The notes beneath the pieces were generated by a model that saw only the letters and a list, made by a program, of their open reading frames with translations, had not been told where the DNA came from and ran no database searches. A stretch of DNA of 64,000 nucleotides from NCBI RefSeq assembly GCF_003255815.1, contig NC_037669.1, forward strand, positions 120,486,970 to 120,550,969, written 5' to 3'. This stretch comes from Theropithecus gelada. Taxonomy: Eukaryota; Chordata; Mammalia; Primates; Cercopithecidae. The translations under genes were made by a program, and so were the position numbers. Every line of letters begins with the position of its first letter. Positions within the stretch are counted from its first letter, which is position 1. Below, piece after piece: positions 51,601-56,061 of this stretch.

Positions 51601-52309
51601 GTGGCCGCAATAAAGCATTACATAATCTTTGTGCATCAGTTAATGTAATCAGCCCACAGGATGGGGCATTGAATGGAAGTATGCCCAGTACCTTTAAGAT
51701 ATGAAGCTGGTCTGAAGTACACCTTGAACAATATATGTACAATTCATCACACACTGTATTTATTTGCTGGAGTGTAAATTCTCGGAGAACAGAATTTAAG
51801 ACTTGGGGCAAACAGAGTCTCTTTTCTCCTCCAACTTGAAAACAAGAAATAGATTCCCCTTCCAATACAGTCTGAGTGAGTTCTGTGGAGCTATCGGAAG
51901 GGATGAGCAATGGGCCAGGAAGAACCTGAGGTGATGGAAGAGGCAGAAATACAGTAGGCGACATGCTTTCTTGGGAATGCCGAGCAGAAAATGCTGCTGG
52001 TCCACCCAGCGAGCTCTGACTACTTAAATGGAATTGTGCCAGTGTGTGTTTCAAACTGGGATTTAAATGTAAAGTTTCAGGAACAGAAGCACAGGTTCGC
52101 TTGACATGCTCTCCATCAGTTTCCACTGGCGCTTCTCCATAGTCATCCAAGTGTTCCTTCTTAACTGTTGGCACCTTGTTTATCATTTTTCCATTTGCAT
52201 TAATGTCTGTTACCATTTTTTTCGCTGGGGGGCTGCCATCATCTCCCATCCCATTCAGTTTTTTATTTGAGCCCTGAACCAAGGAGAAATTTGTCCGGAG
52301 GTTTTCCAT
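21705..52309 (-). CDS. SKIL: SKIL (SnoN), Ski-like transcriptional co-repressor, complete spliced CDS
   Basis: The CDS joins complement(52309-51212, 31331-31234, 28036-27804, 23902-23661, 23080-22856, 21863-21705), giving 684 codons plus TAG with no frame break. SnoN is a nuclear co-repressor that binds SMAD2/3 and SMAD4 and recruits NCoR/HDAC to damp TGF-beta signalling. TGF-beta first triggers its degradation and later induces its transcription. Visible parts are a SUMO motif VKKE at K50, an APC/C destruction box RLCL at 164-167, a SKI/SNO/DAC domain at about 137-238, and a Cys/His-rich SAND-like SMAD4-binding domain at about 256-353. A second SUMO motif IKQE lies at K383, a lysine-rich degradation region at 440-449, and a long charged coiled coil from about 530 to 684 for dimerisation. 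The start ATG has A at -3 and G at +4. Intron phases are 0, 2, 1, 0, 0. All donors are GT except the first, which is GC. Length and motif numbering match human SnoN as I remember it. Confidence 0.98.
21864..22482 (-). other. SKIL intron 6, unique part
   Basis: AT-rich intronic sequence without recognisable repeats. Confidence 0.6.
22497..22792 (+). mobile_element. Alu in SKIL intron 6, antisense
   Basis: Duplication AGAGAAGTAACAGT at 22483-22496 and 22793-22806. Its near end is only about 60 bp from the exon 6 donor. Confidence 0.95.
22856..23080 (-). CDS. SKIL: SKIL exon 6 (residues 558-632), coiled coil
   Basis: This 225-nt, phase 0-0 exon (75 codons) lies between acceptor TTACAG and donor GTAAGA. 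The protein is almost wholly heptad-like with dense Glu, Gln, Leu and Lys, ending at EYAGQ. This is the dimerisation coiled coil that pairs SnoN with itself or with c-Ski. Because it is in phase 0 on both sides, skipping it would keep the frame. Confidence 0.97.
23337..23615 (+). mobile_element. Alu in SKIL intron 5, antisense
   Basis: Diverged Alu without a clear A-tail, about 45 bp from exon 5. Confidence 0.88.
23661..23902 (-). CDS. SKIL: SKIL exon 5 (residues 477-557)
   Basis: This 242-nt exon follows an AAG acceptor behind a T/C-rich tract and precedes donor GTAAAG. It encodes a Ser/Asn-rich linker with a basic SKRK cluster near residue 486, a hydrophobic [13 protein letters not shown] stretch, and the start of the C-terminal coiled coil (KQQEKLN...KKQQLQM). 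Confidence 0.96.
24614..24912 (-). mobile_element. AluY (Old World monkey type) in SKIL intron 4
   Basis: Duplication CTACAACCCTT at 24603-24613 and 24913-24923. Low divergence, with the GGCCGGATCTC lineage variant. Confidence 0.96.
24939..25233 (+). mobile_element. Alu in SKIL intron 4
   Basis: Duplication AAATATAAATTTCTT at 24924-24938, with one mismatch at 25234-25248. Confidence 0.94.
25360..25657 (+). mobile_element. Alu in SKIL intron 4 with (CA)n tail
   Basis: The duplication around AAAGAACGCTAA is seen on both sides. The A-tail has become (CA)n at 25636-25657. Confidence 0.93.
26512..26775 (+). mobile_element. Alu, 5' truncated, SKIL intron 4
   Basis: Starts at GGGCCGAGGCGGGTGGATC and lacks the first 40 bp or so. 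Confidence 0.9.
26777..27156 (-). other. SKIL intron 4, unique part
   Basis: No repeat or exon signal recognised. Confidence 0.5.
27171..27485 (+). mobile_element. Alu with (AAATT)n linker, SKIL intron 4
   Basis: Full Alu. The linker has expanded to (TTAAA)n at 27297-27321. An AGAAAGAAAAATAAAG-type duplication flanks it. Confidence 0.92.
27486..27803 (-). other. SKIL intron 4, 5' part
   Basis: Unique sequence next to the exon 4 donor. Confidence 0.5.
27804..28036 (-). CDS. SKIL: SKIL exon 4 (residues 399-477), with internal alternative donor
   Basis: This 233-nt exon lies between acceptor TTTTCAG and donor GTAAGT. It is rich in Ser and Lys and includes K440, K446 and K449, the lysines reported as APC/C ubiquitination sites of SnoN. 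An internal GTAAGT at 27941-27936 would end the exon at 27942. That removes exactly 138 nt (residues 431-476) and turns codon 477 from Asp into Asn, which is the structure of the SnoN2 isoform. Confidence 0.96.
27936..27941 (-). promoter_or_regulatory. Alternative donor GTAAGT inside SKIL exon 4 (SnoN2 site)
   Basis: The transcript reads GAGTCAA|GTAAGTC. Use of this site shortens the exon by 138 nt, keeps the frame into exon 5, and deletes 46 residues containing K440, K446 and K449. Confidence 0.85.
28263..28498 (-). mobile_element. Tail-less old Alu in SKIL intron 3
   Basis: Begins at CCAGGCTGGAATGTAG without poly-T and is bracketed by GCAAGTAAT at 28254-28262 and 28502-28510. A third copy of that word lies at 28537-28545 after a T-run. 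Confidence 0.88.
28546..29267 (-). other. SKIL intron 3, unique part
   Basis: No recognisable repeat or splice-flanked ORF. Confidence 0.5.
29282..29580 (-). mobile_element. AluY (Old World monkey type), SKIL intron 3
   Basis: Perfect duplication AAACTGACAGGTTT at 29268-29281 and 29581-29594, with the GGCCGGATCTC variant. Confidence 0.96.
29856..30150 (+). mobile_element. Alu, SKIL intron 3
   Basis: Full Alu, first of a head-to-tail pair at an AAAGTTGCA site. Confidence 0.93.
30165..30465 (+). mobile_element. Alu, SKIL intron 3
   Basis: Second of the pair. ATCAAAGTTGCA follows it and also precedes the first Alu (29844-29855 region). Confidence 0.93.
30470..30834 (-). other. SKIL intron 3, unique part
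   Basis: AT-rich with nothing recognised. Confidence 0.5.
30835..31135 (+). mobile_element. Alu, SKIL intron 3
   Basis: Full Alu with an (AAAT)n tail running into (TTAA)n at about 31134-31155. Confidence 0.92.
31234..31331 (-). CDS. SKIL: SKIL exon 3 (residues 367-399)
   Basis: This 98-nt exon follows the acceptor TTTCTGCAG and precedes the donor GTAAGT. It begins Thr-Asp-Ala-Pro and ends in the first two bases of Ser399. It contains the SUMO-acceptor motif I-K383-Q-E. It is skipped in read-through SnoA-type transcripts. Confidence 0.96.
31378..31860. mobile_element. DNA-transposon-like remnant split by an Alu
   Basis: AATTTTATGTGTCAACCTGA followed by GCCACTGAGTAAAG resembles a common ancient DNA-element end. 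The Alu at 31451-31735 (plus) separates it from TCATCTTCCAATAAGGCAG. Family not certain. Confidence 0.4.
31451..31735 (+). mobile_element. Alu, SKIL intron 2
   Basis: Old Alu. A short GTCATC duplication is visible on both sides. Confidence 0.85.
31904..32207 (-). mobile_element. Alu, SKIL intron 2
   Basis: Duplication GAAATCTATTTTA at 31891-31903, with one mismatch at 32208-32220. Confidence 0.94.
32268..32574 (-). mobile_element. AluY (Old World monkey type), SKIL intron 2
   Basis: Perfect duplication AAAATTCTGATTCTT at 32253-32267 and 32575-32589. Confidence 0.96.
32822..32948 (-). mobile_element. MIR fragment, SKIL intron 2
   Basis: Reverse-strand MIR core, with ACCATTTTACAGGTGAGAAA followed by CTGAGGTGCAGAA. 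Confidence 0.65.
32948..33440 (+). mobile_element. Composite Alu with extra right arm
   Basis: A full Alu (to about 33248) is followed by a second linker and right arm (33249-33440). The single duplication AGAAATTGAAG at 32937-32947 and 33441-33451 encloses both. Confidence 0.88.
33452..33802 (-). other. SKIL intron 2, unique part
   Basis: Purine-rich on the plus strand near 33590-33720. No gene. Confidence 0.5.
33803..34095 (+). mobile_element. Alu, SKIL intron 2
   Basis: Full Alu beside another Alu inserted at almost the same site. Confidence 0.93.
34111..34421 (+). mobile_element. Alu, SKIL intron 2
   Basis: Duplication AGAGGCTCCAATTCC at 34096-34110, with one mismatch at 34422-34436. 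The 3' end has a doubled AGAGCAAGACTCTGTCTC. Confidence 0.94.
34437..34831 (-). other. SKIL intron 2, unique part
   Basis: Nothing recognised. Confidence 0.5.
34844..35138 (+). mobile_element. Alu, SKIL intron 2
   Basis: Flanked by AAGACAAAAATA on both sides. Confidence 0.95.
35202..35493 (+). mobile_element. AluY-like, SKIL intron 2
   Basis: Perfect duplication AGAATTATTGAGCA at 35188-35201 and 35494-35507. Confidence 0.95.
35643..35805 (+). mobile_element. Alu with large internal deletion
   Basis: The left end joins directly to the right-arm sequence (TTTGGGAGGACAGGAGAATC), leaving about 163 bp. Confidence 0.88.
35806..36160 (-). other. SKIL intron 2, unique part
   Basis: Nothing recognised. 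Confidence 0.5.
36161..36469 (+). mobile_element. Alu, SKIL intron 2
   Basis: Full Alu with a 19-20 bp A-tail. Confidence 0.93.
36596..36897 (+). mobile_element. AluY-like, SKIL intron 2
   Basis: Full Alu with a small duplication (GGCAGGAAGGCAGGAAAA). Confidence 0.93.
37057..37365 (+). mobile_element. Alu (old, AluJ-like), SKIL intron 2
   Basis: Diverged. ACTACTAAAATTG before and ATTACTAAAATTG after (37372-37384) mark the insertion. Confidence 0.88.
37385..39031 (-). other. Repeat-poor island in SKIL intron 2 (1.6 kb)
   Basis: No Alu or L1 over 1.6 kb. A weak MIR/L2-like end (GCATGTAGTAGGGACTCAAT) lies near 37890. No exon evident. Confidence 0.55.
39032..39243 (-). mobile_element. Alu (old, truncated), SKIL intron 2
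   Basis: Reverse-strand fragment ending in CATGTTGCCTAAGCTGG. Confidence 0.85.
39425..40220 (+). mobile_element. Alu cluster: left arm, full Alu, then two further right arms
   Basis: An Alu left arm (39432-39548) is followed by a full Alu (39550-39847). Two successive linker-plus-right-arm units follow (about 39868-40020 and 40036-40218), all in the same direction. Confidence 0.85.
40222..40600 (-). other. SKIL intron 2, unique part
   Basis: Contains the 21-bp tandem duplication listed separately. Otherwise nothing recognised. Confidence 0.5.
40360..40401. repeat. Exact 21-bp tandem duplication
   Basis: The unit AAGAAATAAAATATAATGCA+T occurs twice back to back without mismatch. Confidence 0.95.
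40616..40921 (+). mobile_element. AluY (Old World monkey type), SKIL intron 2
   Basis: Perfect duplication AAGAAACAGAATCCC at 40601-40615 and 40922-40936. Carries GATCCGGCCACTGCACTCC. Confidence 0.96.
40937..42029 (-). other. Repeat-poor island in SKIL intron 2 with possible hAT remnant
   Basis: About 1.1 kb without Alu. At 41640-41970, GACCCACTAAATTGATTTCA and CAGTTTGAAAACACTGCTCT resemble an old hAT-type DNA element. Family uncertain. Confidence 0.45.
42030..42337 (-). mobile_element. Alu, SKIL intron 2
   Basis: Full reverse-strand Alu with a (CTTTTT)n tail and ACTCCTTT repeated at its edges. Confidence 0.93.
42578..42818 (-). mobile_element. Alu (old, truncated), SKIL intron 2
   Basis: Stops at AACTATGTTACCCAAACTTT. 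Confidence 0.85.
42819..43463 (-). other. SKIL intron 2, unique part
   Basis: Nothing recognised. Confidence 0.5.
43478..43770 (+). mobile_element. Alu, SKIL intron 2
   Basis: Duplication ATTAGCCCAATTC at 43464-43476 and 43771-43783. Confidence 0.95.
43784..45416 (-). other. Repeat-poor island in SKIL intron 2 (1.6 kb)
   Basis: AT-rich with several A-runs and no recognisable transposon. No exon evident. Confidence 0.55.
45417..45604 (+). mobile_element. Alu, 3' part replaced by (TG)n
   Basis: Alu up to CTACTAGGGAGACTGAG, then (TG)n at 45605-45631. Confidence 0.9.
45605..45631. repeat. (TG)n microsatellite
   Basis: About 13 TG units followed by an alternating AT stretch. Confidence 0.97.
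45650..45940 (-). mobile_element. Alu, inverted relative to its neighbour
   Basis: Full reverse-strand Alu about 45 bp from the preceding plus-strand Alu. Confidence 0.93.
45941..46272 (-). other. SKIL intron 2, AT-rich unique part
   Basis: Repeated ATATTAA-type motifs. No gene. Confidence 0.5.
46294..46547 (+). mobile_element. Alu with internal deletion
   Basis: Begins after a 21-bp A-run and lacks part of the left arm/linker. Confidence 0.9.
46728..46952. mobile_element. Palindromic pogo/Tigger-type non-autonomous DNA transposon
   Basis: 225 bp beginning CAGGTTGAATATCCC and ending GGGATGCTCAACCTG, flanked by TA on each side. The arms are inverted copies of each other. Ends CAG...CTG with TA duplication fit the pogo group. 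I do not assign a subfamily. Confidence 0.85.
46953..47361 (-). other. SKIL intron 2 with MIR-like stretch
   Basis: About 47040-47220 resembles a plus-strand MIR (GTGTATTCAACTCCTGATTC). No gene. Confidence 0.5.
47362..47667 (+). mobile_element. Alu, SKIL intron 2
   Basis: Full AluY-like element with an interrupted A-tail. Confidence 0.93.
47668..47994 (-). other. SKIL intron 2, unique part
   Basis: Contains a 17-bp T-run at 47871-47887. Nothing else recognised. Confidence 0.5.
47995..48281 (+). mobile_element. Alu, SKIL intron 2
   Basis: Full Alu with about 10% visible divergence. Confidence 0.92.
48355..48625 (+). mobile_element. Alu with deleted left-arm segment
   Basis: Duplication AGAGTACAGCACC at 48342-48354 and 48626-48638. 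Confidence 0.94.
48801..49100 (+). mobile_element. Alu, SKIL intron 2
   Basis: Full Alu. TTAGTTAATA before and TCAGTTAATA after. Confidence 0.93.
49101..49753 (-). other. SKIL intron 2 with plus-strand MIR
   Basis: A MIR-like stretch spans about 49310-49565 (TCAGTCATTTAATATGCTTT). No exon. Confidence 0.5.
49764..50066 (-). mobile_element. Alu, SKIL intron 2
   Basis: Duplication GCTGATAGGT at 49754-49763, with one mismatch at 50067-50076. Confidence 0.93.
50082..50387 (-). mobile_element. Alu, SKIL intron 2
   Basis: Full reverse-strand Alu with a (TTTTG)n tail, beside the preceding one. Confidence 0.93.
50388..50732 (-). other. SKIL intron 2, unique part
   Basis: On the SKIL strand an AATAAA occurs at 50409-50404. 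It could serve a read-through transcript, but this is untested. Confidence 0.4.
50746..50887 (+). mobile_element. Half Alu (left arm with own A-tail)
   Basis: Left arm ending in TACAAAAAAAAAAAAAAA, with AAGCCCT-type repeats on both sides. It may have been retroposed from a transcript primed at the linker. Confidence 0.85.
50895..51075 (+). mobile_element. MIR, antisense to SKIL, overlapping the SnoA 3' end
   Basis: MIR core TCTCTGAGCTTCATTTGCTT, ATCTATAAAATGGAGGAATA and AAGCACTTTATGGCC. Confidence 0.75.
51002..51211 (-). CDS. SKIL: SnoA-type read-through C-terminus of SKIL exon 2
   Basis: If the GC donor at 51211-51210 is not used, the frame continues after residue 366 as [10 protein letters not shown]... 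for 69 codons to TAA at 51004-51002, predicting 435 residues. Human SnoA is remembered as sharing residues 1-366 with SnoN and being 415 residues long, that is, 49 extra residues. Here codon 49 of the tail is the Phe of CAA TTT TTA. One T fewer in this five-T run would create TAG exactly there. The distal tail lies in an antisense MIR. The isoform is inferred from sequence only. Confidence 0.6.
   Translation of the reverse strand, partial: ASFLYQFLIMVMVYFEMKILCLVCKLNLYVEHCSCNNNKMPIDIFVLQFLGHKVLSSMFSHLTFQTVEK
51206..51211 (-). promoter_or_regulatory. Non-canonical GC splice donor (AAG|GCAAGT) of SKIL intron 2
   Basis: The exon/intron junction reads CAATCCAAG|GCAAGT. No GT is available that keeps the known protein junction, and joining AAG to ACA at 31331 preserves codons 366/367 (Lys-Thr). 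The rest of the site matches the strong consensus typical of GC-AG introns. Confidence 0.93.
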
Positions 52310-52320
52310 CCTACACTCTT
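51212..52320 (-). CDS. SKIL: SKIL exon 2, first coding exon (residues 1-366)
   Basis: Coding starts at 52309 and the exon ends at 51212 after AAT CAA TCC AAG, followed by the intron start GCAAGT. The exon encodes the whole N-terminal half: the SMAD2/3-binding region near residue 90, the D-box at 164, the DAC-like domain, and the SAND-like domain with Cys268, Cys272, Cys288, Cys291, Cys294, Cys295, Cys316 and Cys327 as candidate zinc ligands. Residues E267, L269, L275 and A277 sit where SMAD4 contacts have been reported. The upstream boundary is my best guess, a CAG at 52321-52323 that leaves only 11 nt of 5' UTR here. The reading frame stays open upstream to 52420, so another acceptor is possible. 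Confidence 0.95.
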
Positions 52321-53013
52321 CTGTTAAATAATTAAATCTGAGATTAGCATTTCTATTTAGTTGCTTATTTGAAAAAGAGGAAATGAATGTATACAAATGC
52401 TTATAGTAACTTACTCTCAAAGAAACTTTTCAAAGAGAGATTCCCTTAAATTAATAAATTTTGCGACTTAGTTTTGGTTCTCCTTATATAATCTGGTATA
52501 ATTTCACTGCAAGTCCTATATAACTGTTCGTTTTGCCTCTAACAATAAAGAGGCACACCTCTGAGAATGCCTTTGTTTTCTTGAATTCTTCAGATATACA
52601 TATTAAAATAAAGTTACCAATTTCTCAATTAAAGATGTCCAGGATCAATGCAATGGTTTGGTTTGTTTTAAGCAAAACACATGAAAAGTTTATGCCATTC
52701 CTTGGGCCATAAAATCTAGACTCAAACACAACTCAAAATGATGCAACCAAATTTAATCTTTACCACCAAGGAAACCGAAAAGGAGGGCAGAGGGAGTATT
52801 TCCTCTAAAAATGATGGTCTGCTGGTCTGTGCTGGAAAACCGAAGACGTGTGTAAATCCTCAAACCAGTGAGAAGAGCCTCCGACTTAAAAAACTGCCCA
52901 GTTATCTTCAAGGATTATAGTTCATTCTTCTTTTAATTAATCTGGAAGAAGAGAAGGGGGTGGGGGAAGAGTTACATTTGAATTTGCTTCAGAGGCCAAA
53001 CGGGGCCAGTTTA
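52321..53013 (-). other. SKIL intron 1 or alternative 5' UTR
   Basis: Unique AT-rich sequence immediately upstream of the coding exon. A strong donor-like GA|GTAAGT lies at 52414 on the SKIL strand, and the coding frame stays open to 52420. The 5' exon structure is therefore unresolved. Confidence 0.5.
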
Positions 53014-53023
53014 AAACCAGTTG

Positions 53024-53323
53024 GTTTTTTTTTTTTTTTTTTTTTTTACGGAGTCCCGCCGTGTCACCCAGGCTGGAGTGCAGTGATCTCGGCTTACTGC
53101 AACCTCTGCCTCCCGGGTTCAAGCAATTTTCCTGTCTCAGCCTCCCGAGTAGCTGGGACTACAGGCGCAAGCCACGACGCCCAGCTACTTTTTTAGTATT
53201 TTTAGTTGAGTCGGGGTTTCACCATATTGGTCAGGCTGGTCTCGAACTCCTGACCACAGGTGATCCTCCCACCTGGGTCTCCCAAAGTGCGGGAAATACA
53301 GGTGTGAGACACCGCACCCGGCC
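53024..53323 (-). mobile_element. Alu, SKIL intron 1
   Basis: Duplication AAACCAGTTG at 53014-53023 and 53325-53334. Confidence 0.95.
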
Positions 53324-53334
53324 GAAACCAGTTG

Positions 53335-54229
53335 CTTAATCTTAAACTGAGTTCACTTTACCAAAGGTGAAGCTTGAGTGATTTCTTTAAATCTAACACC
53401 AGTTTACTAGAAGAACATTCATTTAAATAGGAAAGCAATTTGGAGTTGGAGAAAGCAAGCAATAATACAACACAAAAGGCCATTCGAGTTCAGAACATGA
53501 AGACTCTTAAACAGATCATCTCAATCAGTACCAGAGGCTTTCTCAGTTATGCCATTTTAAGGGAGGAAAAAAATCCATTACTTCATCTCCTATTTAAAAA
53601 AAAAAAAAAAAAAACAGTCATCCAAAAAAATCAGATAAGAGTTAACATATCTACCATATGTAACCAAGTTACAATTTTAAGTGAATTAATTCAGCTAGTC
53701 TATGTACACTAATTTTCTGAAATAACTGTAGACAAAAATTAACTCTCCCTTTAAAAGGTTAGCGATTTTACTTAATGGAAGCCAAAAGCTATAGACTCCA
53801 CGCCTGGGAATCTCCAACCTTGAACAAGACTAATCCGGGACAAAAAGCACAAGGCAGACAAACCTCACAAAGAATGCAAATGGAGGAAGAGGGGAAAAGA
53901 AAAGACTCTTCTACTTCCTTCTTGAGAGAAAACCCAAAATAAATCCAATAAATAGAAATTTTTACTTCCCAAACTCTCAGCAATTTACCTTAAAACAGAC
54001 CCAAAGGATTAAGGACCAATGCCACCAACCATCGTACAGATTTTTGTCCACCACGAGAACACACCTCAGCCAACACAGGCCAAGGAAGAGGGCAAGAGGC
54101 ATGCCCTAGAATGCGGGAGCCCCTAAAACCCTGAAGTCCTCCGCCCACTCAAAGCCACCCACCTATCTCTAACCCGAAGAGGGGGAGAACAAGGGACACG
54201 GGAAGCCTGGGGGTGGGTGTGCAAGGGGG
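53335..54229 (-). other. SKIL intron 1, unique part
   Basis: No repeat apart from an A18 run near 53597. It grades from AT-rich to GC-rich towards the CpG island. Possible donors are TTAAG|GTAAAT near 53988 and GATAG|GTGGGT near 54165. Confidence 0.5.
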
Positions 54230-54953
54230 CGGAGGGAAGTAAAGGGAGGAGTCCCCCCACCCCCACCCGCGAGCCTGGGATAACCCCAAGTGCCCTCCCA
54301 ACACCGCCCCCCCGCGGGGGCCGCGGGAAGGACTGTGGAAATCCCCCCCCCTTCCGCGCGCCCTCTCCCTGGGAAGTTCTCGGGTGTCACCTCAGCGCCC
54401 CTAATGCTGCACCTCCCCCTGCCAGCCCCGGGCCAGAACGAAGAGGGCATTGGGGCAGTTCAGGCGCCGACAGCGGATCCCCGCGCCGCCGGGGGCTGAC
54501 GGACCGGGTCGAGACCAGGGCATCCCCGCGGAGCGCTGCTGGAGTGGGGGAGGGGGGCGGTGACGGGCGTCCGGGTCTCCGGGGTCCCCGCGGCTCCCGT
54601 CAAGTGCAGCGCCCTGCCCTGCCCGCGCCCACCGCCTGGGGCCAACGAAGCGTGATCAGCTGTGGGACACGCGCCTAGCGACCCCCTCTGGCCCCGACCC
54701 CCCCGGGACCCGCGCATCCAAACCCCCTACTCGGGCCTCGGTGCCCGGGGAAGCTCCACCAGCTTCACCACCCCTGTCGCCACCGTCGGGCTCCCAGGAG
54801 GGTGAGCGCCTCTGGCCTCCCGCCGCCTCCGCCGCGTCCCAGCCGTGAGCCGGAGCCGCACCTGTGCCCGCCGCCGCCGTCGCCGCTCGCCCGCTCCCTT
54901 CGGCTGTGCCGGCGCCGCTCCGAACCCCACACACATCGCTACACACAGCCCTC

Positions 54954-54961
54954 TGACGTCA
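54954..54961. promoter_or_regulatory. Palindromic CRE (TGACGTCA)
   Basis: This is a perfect eight-base CREB/ATF site in the CpG island. A second CRE/E-box-like site, CACGTCAC, lies about 20 bp away at 54980-54987. The close pair suggests CREB/ATF or USF input to SKIL. Confidence 0.75.
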
Positions 54962-55170
54962 CCGAGTCCTCGGCCCGCCCACGTCACTGCGGAGACACAC
55001 GGCTTCCCGCAGACGCCGCCGCCGTCTCCGGCCGCCCGGGGGAGAGCGAGGGCGGCGGGGAGGGGGAGGGGAAGGGAACGAAGCCAGCGGCGGCGCCGCG
55101 CGCGCGGGACCGCCGGCGTCGCCGCCGCCGCCACTTCGCGGCTCCCGACCCCCTCGGGGACGCGCGCGCC

Positions 55171-55397
55171 GTCTGGCCTATTGTGGCTCCTCAGGGCACC
55201 CCCCGGCCCAGTCGTCTCGCGCGCGTGCCCCTCCCCCCAGGCGCGCGCCCGGCGCTTCTGGCCCCGCGCGCCGTCTGGGCGGCTGGCGCGCGGCGCTGTC
55301 TGCGGTGCACCCGGCGCAGACAGGATGTTCCCTCCCCCCCCCCCCCCCCCCGCCGCCCTCCCTCCTTCCTTCCTCTAGTCGCCCAGCCGGCTGTCTG
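55171..55397. promoter_or_regulatory. Cluster of five GTCTG/CAGAC Smad-type motifs
   Basis: GTCTG occurs at 55171, 55273, 55298 and 55393, and CAGAC at 55317 (as CAGACAGG). SKIL is a known direct TGF-beta/Smad target, so this cluster is a plausible Smad response region. Motif matches alone do not prove binding. Confidence 0.5.
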
Positions 55398-55439
55398 GGG
55401 CCACCGCCCCGCCCCCGCCCCCGCCCCCGCCCCCGCCCC
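55334..55439. promoter_or_regulatory. C18 tract plus (CCCCCG)n GC-box array
   Basis: A run of 18 C at 55334-55351 is followed by a (CCCCCG)n array at 55404-55439. The minus strand therefore has many G runs of 4-5 separated by single bases. These are Sp1/KLF-type sites and could fold as G-quadruplexes upstream of or at the SKIL start. Confidence 0.65.
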
Positions 55440-55880
55440 ACCCGCCGCTCTGTGGTGATGGGCCAGACCCGGGGGCGCCCTGGCCGCTCGGACGCCGCGC
55501 AGCGGGGAAGAGGGGGCAGGGCAGCCACGCCGTGCACTGTGCGCGACCCCAGCAGCCGGCAGGGCGGAGGCAGTGCTTGCCCGGCAGAGCGCCGCCGCCC
55601 GAGGTCAGGCACGGGCGACCCTCCCCCTGCTGGGCCGCAGCTGGGCCGCCCCGCCCCGGAGGCAGCAGGGCGGCGGCCGCCCTGCAGGGCCCCCGGGGCC
55701 GGCTCTGCTCCCCGCCCCCGCGGGACCTCCCTCCTGGGCTGCCCCTCGCCCCCTCGGGGCCTCCTGCCCAAGGGCCGCCCAGCCAGCTGCCGGCGGTCCG
55801 CCCCGCCCCGGCGGCCCTGGCCTCGCCCGAGCGGCCTCCACCCAGACGCCTTCCCCTGGCTGACCTCCATCCGCCATCGG

Positions 55881-56029
55881 GTCGGGCGGGAGGGGTGGCC
55901 AAAGTTCTGGCAAAACCGAGAGCAAACATTTCTATCCCTGCTCCCCAGCCTCCTGCCTCCACCCCACCAGGCTGCTCTCTCGGTTCCAGAAGGGAGCTAA
56001 AAATTACAGGTTTTTACAGTGTTTACTGA

Positions 56030-56061
<32 letters not shown>

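Larger units (their letters stand above)
54230..55880 (-). promoter_or_regulatory. SKIL: SKIL CpG-island promoter and untranslated first-exon region
   Basis: About 1.6 kb of very GC- and CpG-dense sequence, free of repeats, lies 2-3.5 kb upstream of the SKIL start codon on the minus strand. It contains GCC-triplet runs, GC boxes, a palindromic CRE and a cluster of Smad-type GTCTG/CAGAC motifs. There is no clear TATA box. The long open frames on both strands here are a by-product of GC richness and show no protein family. Possible exon 1 donors on the minus strand are near 54863, 54387, 54165 and 53988; I cannot choose between them. Confidence 0.85.

Noticed and set aside
54217..56029. Long open frames on both strands across the CpG island (up to 231 codons)
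   Set aside because: The sequence is GC-rich with few stop codons. The translations are Pro/Arg/Gly/Ala-rich with no domain and overlap each other in several frames.
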